Origin: Maritalea mobilis
Lineage (GTDB): Bacteria > Pseudomonadota > Alphaproteobacteria > Rhizobiales > Devosiaceae
Direction of reading: 5' to 3'
DNA length: 64,000 nucleotides
NCBI RefSeq assembly: GCF_004363175.1
Contig: NZ_SNYR01000002.1
Coordinates: forward strand, 904,543 to 968,542
The notes below the pieces were generated by a model. It made no database searches, was not told the DNA's origin, and worked only from the letters and a program-made list of their open reading frames with translations. Position 1 is the first letter of the stretch. Every line of letters begins with the position of its first letter. The position numbers and the translations under genes were made by a program. Shown piece by piece: positions 63,137 through 64,000 of the stretch.

Positions 63137-64000
63137 GATAGATCGCTGGGTGCCCTCGAGATTGTCGCGCGGTTTAGGATGGATTTCTCAGGGCACCCCA
63201 CCCCCACCGGGGGGAAATGACAAAAGCTAACTAATACGAATACCGCTTCAGATTTTTTCAGTTTTTGCTTTTGTGTCATCCCACATTTTTAGGACCTGCC
63301 AAGAGCGCATTTAAAAGACACACAAAGCCCCCTCAGGGACTCTCTGAGAGGCCTTTAAGGCAACAGCTAGACATACCCACATGGGACGATTAGCGACTCT
63401 CTATGGGCATTTATTTGGCTTGCTGGGATGCCGGAGGGGAGACAGAAGAAGCTACCCAGAAGGATACGTATAAGCACTTATGCTTGAGACAGAAAAATAA
63501 GACGAATGATTGGAGACAATTGTTGTTGTGATGAACAACATTCCCTTTTGAGATGTCTCAATGAGAGACCCAAGAGGGAGACACAAAGAATGGCACTAGG
63601 TGTTGTTGTGGCTGCAGCCACCAACAATTGACCAATAACAAGACCACATGAGTTGCAAGCGCAGGATAGGTCTCAGGTGGGTCTCAGATTCTTTCGTGGG
63701 AAAGTTGTCTTTGTATATTCTCTATAAGGAGTTCCCCAGACAAAGCTCATTTAAAAGACCAATATTGCAGCAGCAAAAAGAACAATCTCAGGCTCCCCTG
63801 CAGCGATCCCCATCAACACTTGTTGTCTTCACTGGGGACACGCACAGCTATCTCAGCGATTAACCCAGGGATACACCCAGCGTCTAGTCTTGGCTGTTGT
63901 CTTCAAACAACGAAACGCTGGGTGTCTCAAAGTGTGTCGGCAAGGGGAGCTTTAAGTAACCTCAGGGAATTCCTCAGGGATCCTCAAATGATAAGTGCGG
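63137..64000. other. Non-coding, hairpin-rich terminal region
   Basis: No credible gene on either strand; the longest frame (63648-63863) has no family resemblance. Visible structure: arms GGGTGCCCT/AGGGCACCC (63148-63198), AAGCA/TGCTT (63472-63485), the palindrome GTGGCTGCAGCCAC (63608-63621), and a nested hairpin with arms ACACCCAGCGT/ACGCTGGGTGT (63873-63925). GAGAC or its complement GTCTC occurs nine times between 63439 and 63928, CATTTAAAAGAC twice (63308, 63749) and CTCAGGGA three times. Confidence 0.6.

Noticed and set aside
63181..63200. TTTCTCAGGGCACC as a second att site for tRNA-Leu
   Set aside because: Only about nine bases match the tRNA end in direct orientation; too short to claim.
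63648..63863. 71-codon frame in the terminal non-coding region
   Set aside because: No ribosome site, no family likeness, and it crosses hairpin-forming DNA.
63439..63928. GAGAC repeats as a CRISPR array
   Set aside because: Five-base motifs on both strands with irregular spacing; no constant repeat and spacer pattern and no cas genes in the window.

Overview
The window looks like chromosomal DNA of an alphaproteobacterium, most likely a marine-type member of the Hyphomicrobiales (inference). The markers are a membrane-bound ferritin (MbfA), an extensin-like secreted protein, an NDUFA9-like protein near uppP, an SpeA/agmatinase/carboxyspermidine polyamine operon, palindromic repeats with a CTTGA spacer of the kind common in alphaproteobacterial genomes, and rpmI-rplT-pheS-pheT ahead of a class I fumarase. 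I cannot name the genus.

Left part (1-17.3 kb): AT-richer accessory DNA ending at the 3' end of a tRNA-Ser(GGA) gene. It holds an HPP/CBS membrane protein cut by the window edge, two cyclic-di-GMP proteins, about 1.3 kb of decayed DNA, an MFS exporter with a small partner, a Fic toxin/antitoxin pair, a catalytic-domain-only tyrosine recombinase, and a four-gene operon (DUF5131 three-Cys protein, TcmP, dGTPase-like HD protein, nucleotidyltransferase). Next come an orphan controller-type HTH regulator with its operators, a small membrane/periplasmic pair, and a large integrase plus AlpA-like protein beside the tRNA. Four copies of a dispersed repeat of up to about 94 bp occur only here. This is best read as a genomic island, or the remains of several, whose left end lies outside the window.

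Middle (17.4-61.4 kb): ordinary core genome with tight, often overlapping operons. Blocks are msrA with stress and lipoprotein genes; a peroxiredoxin; an amino-acid ABC transporter without its ATPase; the spermidine operon speA-CASDH-nspC-speB (arginine to agmatine to putrescine to carboxyspermidine to spermidine); a RES/Xre toxin-antitoxin pair behind palindromic repeats; lepA; cytochrome c' and extensin-like genes; mbfA; a glycerophosphodiesterase; TetR, LytTR and MarR regulators with recognisable operators; trhO; an aldo/keto reductase; class I fumarase; three tandem glycosyltransferase paralogues coupled to pheT; an exonuclease-ASCH fusion between pheT and pheS; rplT, rpmI and infC (ATT start); queG; uppP; two glutathione transferases; and an NDUFA9-like protein.

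Right end (61.6-64 kb): tRNA-Leu(CAG) followed directly by a tyrosine integrase. The integrase gene sits between perfect 83-bp inverted repeats that include the end of the tRNA gene, a transposon-like arrangement I do not recognise. It is followed by about 0.9 kb of non-coding DNA rich in hairpins and GAGAC/GTCTC motifs. The two most interesting candidates are this inverted-repeat-flanked integrase and the DUF5131-TcmP-dGTPase-nucleotidyltransferase operon, a possible undescribed defence system.
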